A DNA stretch of 64,000 nucleotides, from assembly GCA_963556495.2 (NCBI GenBank), contig OY747702.1, positions 2,051,001 through 2,115,000 of the forward strand, in the 5' to 3' direction. Of the stretch, positions 63,520 through 64,000 are shown in pieces; the first letter of the stretch is position 1; each line of letters starts with the position of its first letter. A model generated the notes under the pieces. The model saw only the letters and a list, made by a program, of their open reading frames with translations, searched no databases and had not been told where the DNA came from. The stretch comes from Valencia hispanica (lineage: Eukaryota; Chordata; Actinopteri; Cyprinodontiformes; Valenciidae). A program made the position numbers and the translations under genes.

Positions 63520-64000
63520 ACATGGTAGCGGCAGGGTCTAAAAAGTCTTAAAAAGGTCTCAAATTTCATGTTTCTAAATTAAGGCCATAAAAAGTCTTAA
63601 ATTTTGTTGCTAAAGTCTTAATTTCTGTTAAAAGGACTTAAATCTGATCATACTAGTCTATTTATGTCTTCTAAATATTTTAAATTTTTATTTAGTTCAT
63701 TTATTTTGATAGCCAAACCGGGCCAAAAAAGACAGCAACGTTACATCACAGGACATCTAACTTATTGCAGCCTGTGTAATCAACACAATTAGTAATGAGA
63801 AAACTAAAGAGGGAAATGTCGTTTTAATTCACAGTGGCTTGTAGGTGCGAGGTATAGGGACTGGGTGAGAGAGGGACCCGAAAGCGACGTTGAAGCAAGA
63901 TGCTGTTTGTGTCTGAAGACTTTCAAGTAGAATACTTTAGATCATCTCACATTGGAATCTAACATGAAGCGCACAAAACACACGGTATCTGCCTGCCACA
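63520..64000 (+). pseudogene. DNA-transposon-like sequence with a broken zinc-finger frame at the window edge
   Basis: AAAAAGTCTTAAAAAGGTCTC and similar AAGTCTTAAAT repeats (63540-63630) are typical of a teleost DNA repeat. From ~63866 a frame reads REGPESDVEARCCLCLKTFK, a stop, then TLESNMKRTKHTVSACH. CX2C followed by LESxMKxxKHxxxA resembles the zinc finger at the start of hAT/BED-type transposon-related genes, with one His replaced by Asn. It continues beyond the window. Confidence 0.4.

Overview
The window is repeat-dense nuclear DNA from a vertebrate, most likely a teleost fish. L1/Tx1-like and L2-like LINEs, a Sushi-like Ty3 element, class I endogenous retroviruses (ERVs), tRNA-derived SINEs, hAT-like and TTAA-flanked MITEs and (CA)n tracts occur together. 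There are no operons or prokaryotic signals. Nearly all long open frames belong to mobile elements, and most carry stops, frameshifts or insertions. The best candidate for a host gene is the 3' end of a BEN-domain gene at 51.5-53.2 kb.

Layout. 1-2710: a Sushi-like Ty3 element on the minus strand, cut by the left window edge. 2711-6064: 3' half of an L1-like LINE. 6.46-13.37 kb: a ~160-bp satellite in two arrays of opposite orientation. They flank an L2 nested in an older L2 and are interrupted by a tRNA-SINE and a 1,047-bp hAT-like MITE. 14.2-41.9 kb: a deep nest. An old minus-strand LINE (14215-14852 and 41093-41940) was split by ERV-A (plus strand, LTR start 14853, LTR end 41092). ERV-A received ERV-B (minus strand, 15262-24275) in its pol region and an L1 (26421-38373) in its env. 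The L1 then received two L2 copies. A deletion later joined the ERV-A 5' LTR directly to ERV-B env, removing the rest of that LTR, ERV-A gag and the ERV-B 3' end.

42.5-45.6 kb: a non-autonomous LTR element with an L2 inserted in its left LTR. 47.5-48.8 kb: a LINE 3' scrap followed by an LTR related to ERV-A. 49.0-51.1 kb: a foldback element with ~366-bp inverted arms. 51.5-53.2 kb: the BEN-domain exons, with a MITE in the intron. 53.2-57.5 kb: mostly unassigned, with a SINE at 56.85 kb. 57.56-61.64 kb: an almost full-length L2 with an SGNH-esterase ORF1 and an EN-RT ORF2. 61.6-64 kb: mostly unassigned, ending in DNA-transposon-like sequence and a broken zinc-finger frame.

The elements do not form a pathway. 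Their relation is chronological: each insertion dates the one it interrupts. One L2 (30386-33750) still has an unbroken reverse-transcriptase frame and resembles four other copies in the window closely, so that family was active recently. I found no clearly new biological system. The most informative items are the nest with its deletion breakpoint, the inverted satellite arrays, the foldback element, the long G-rich L1 3' UTR, and the BEN gene.
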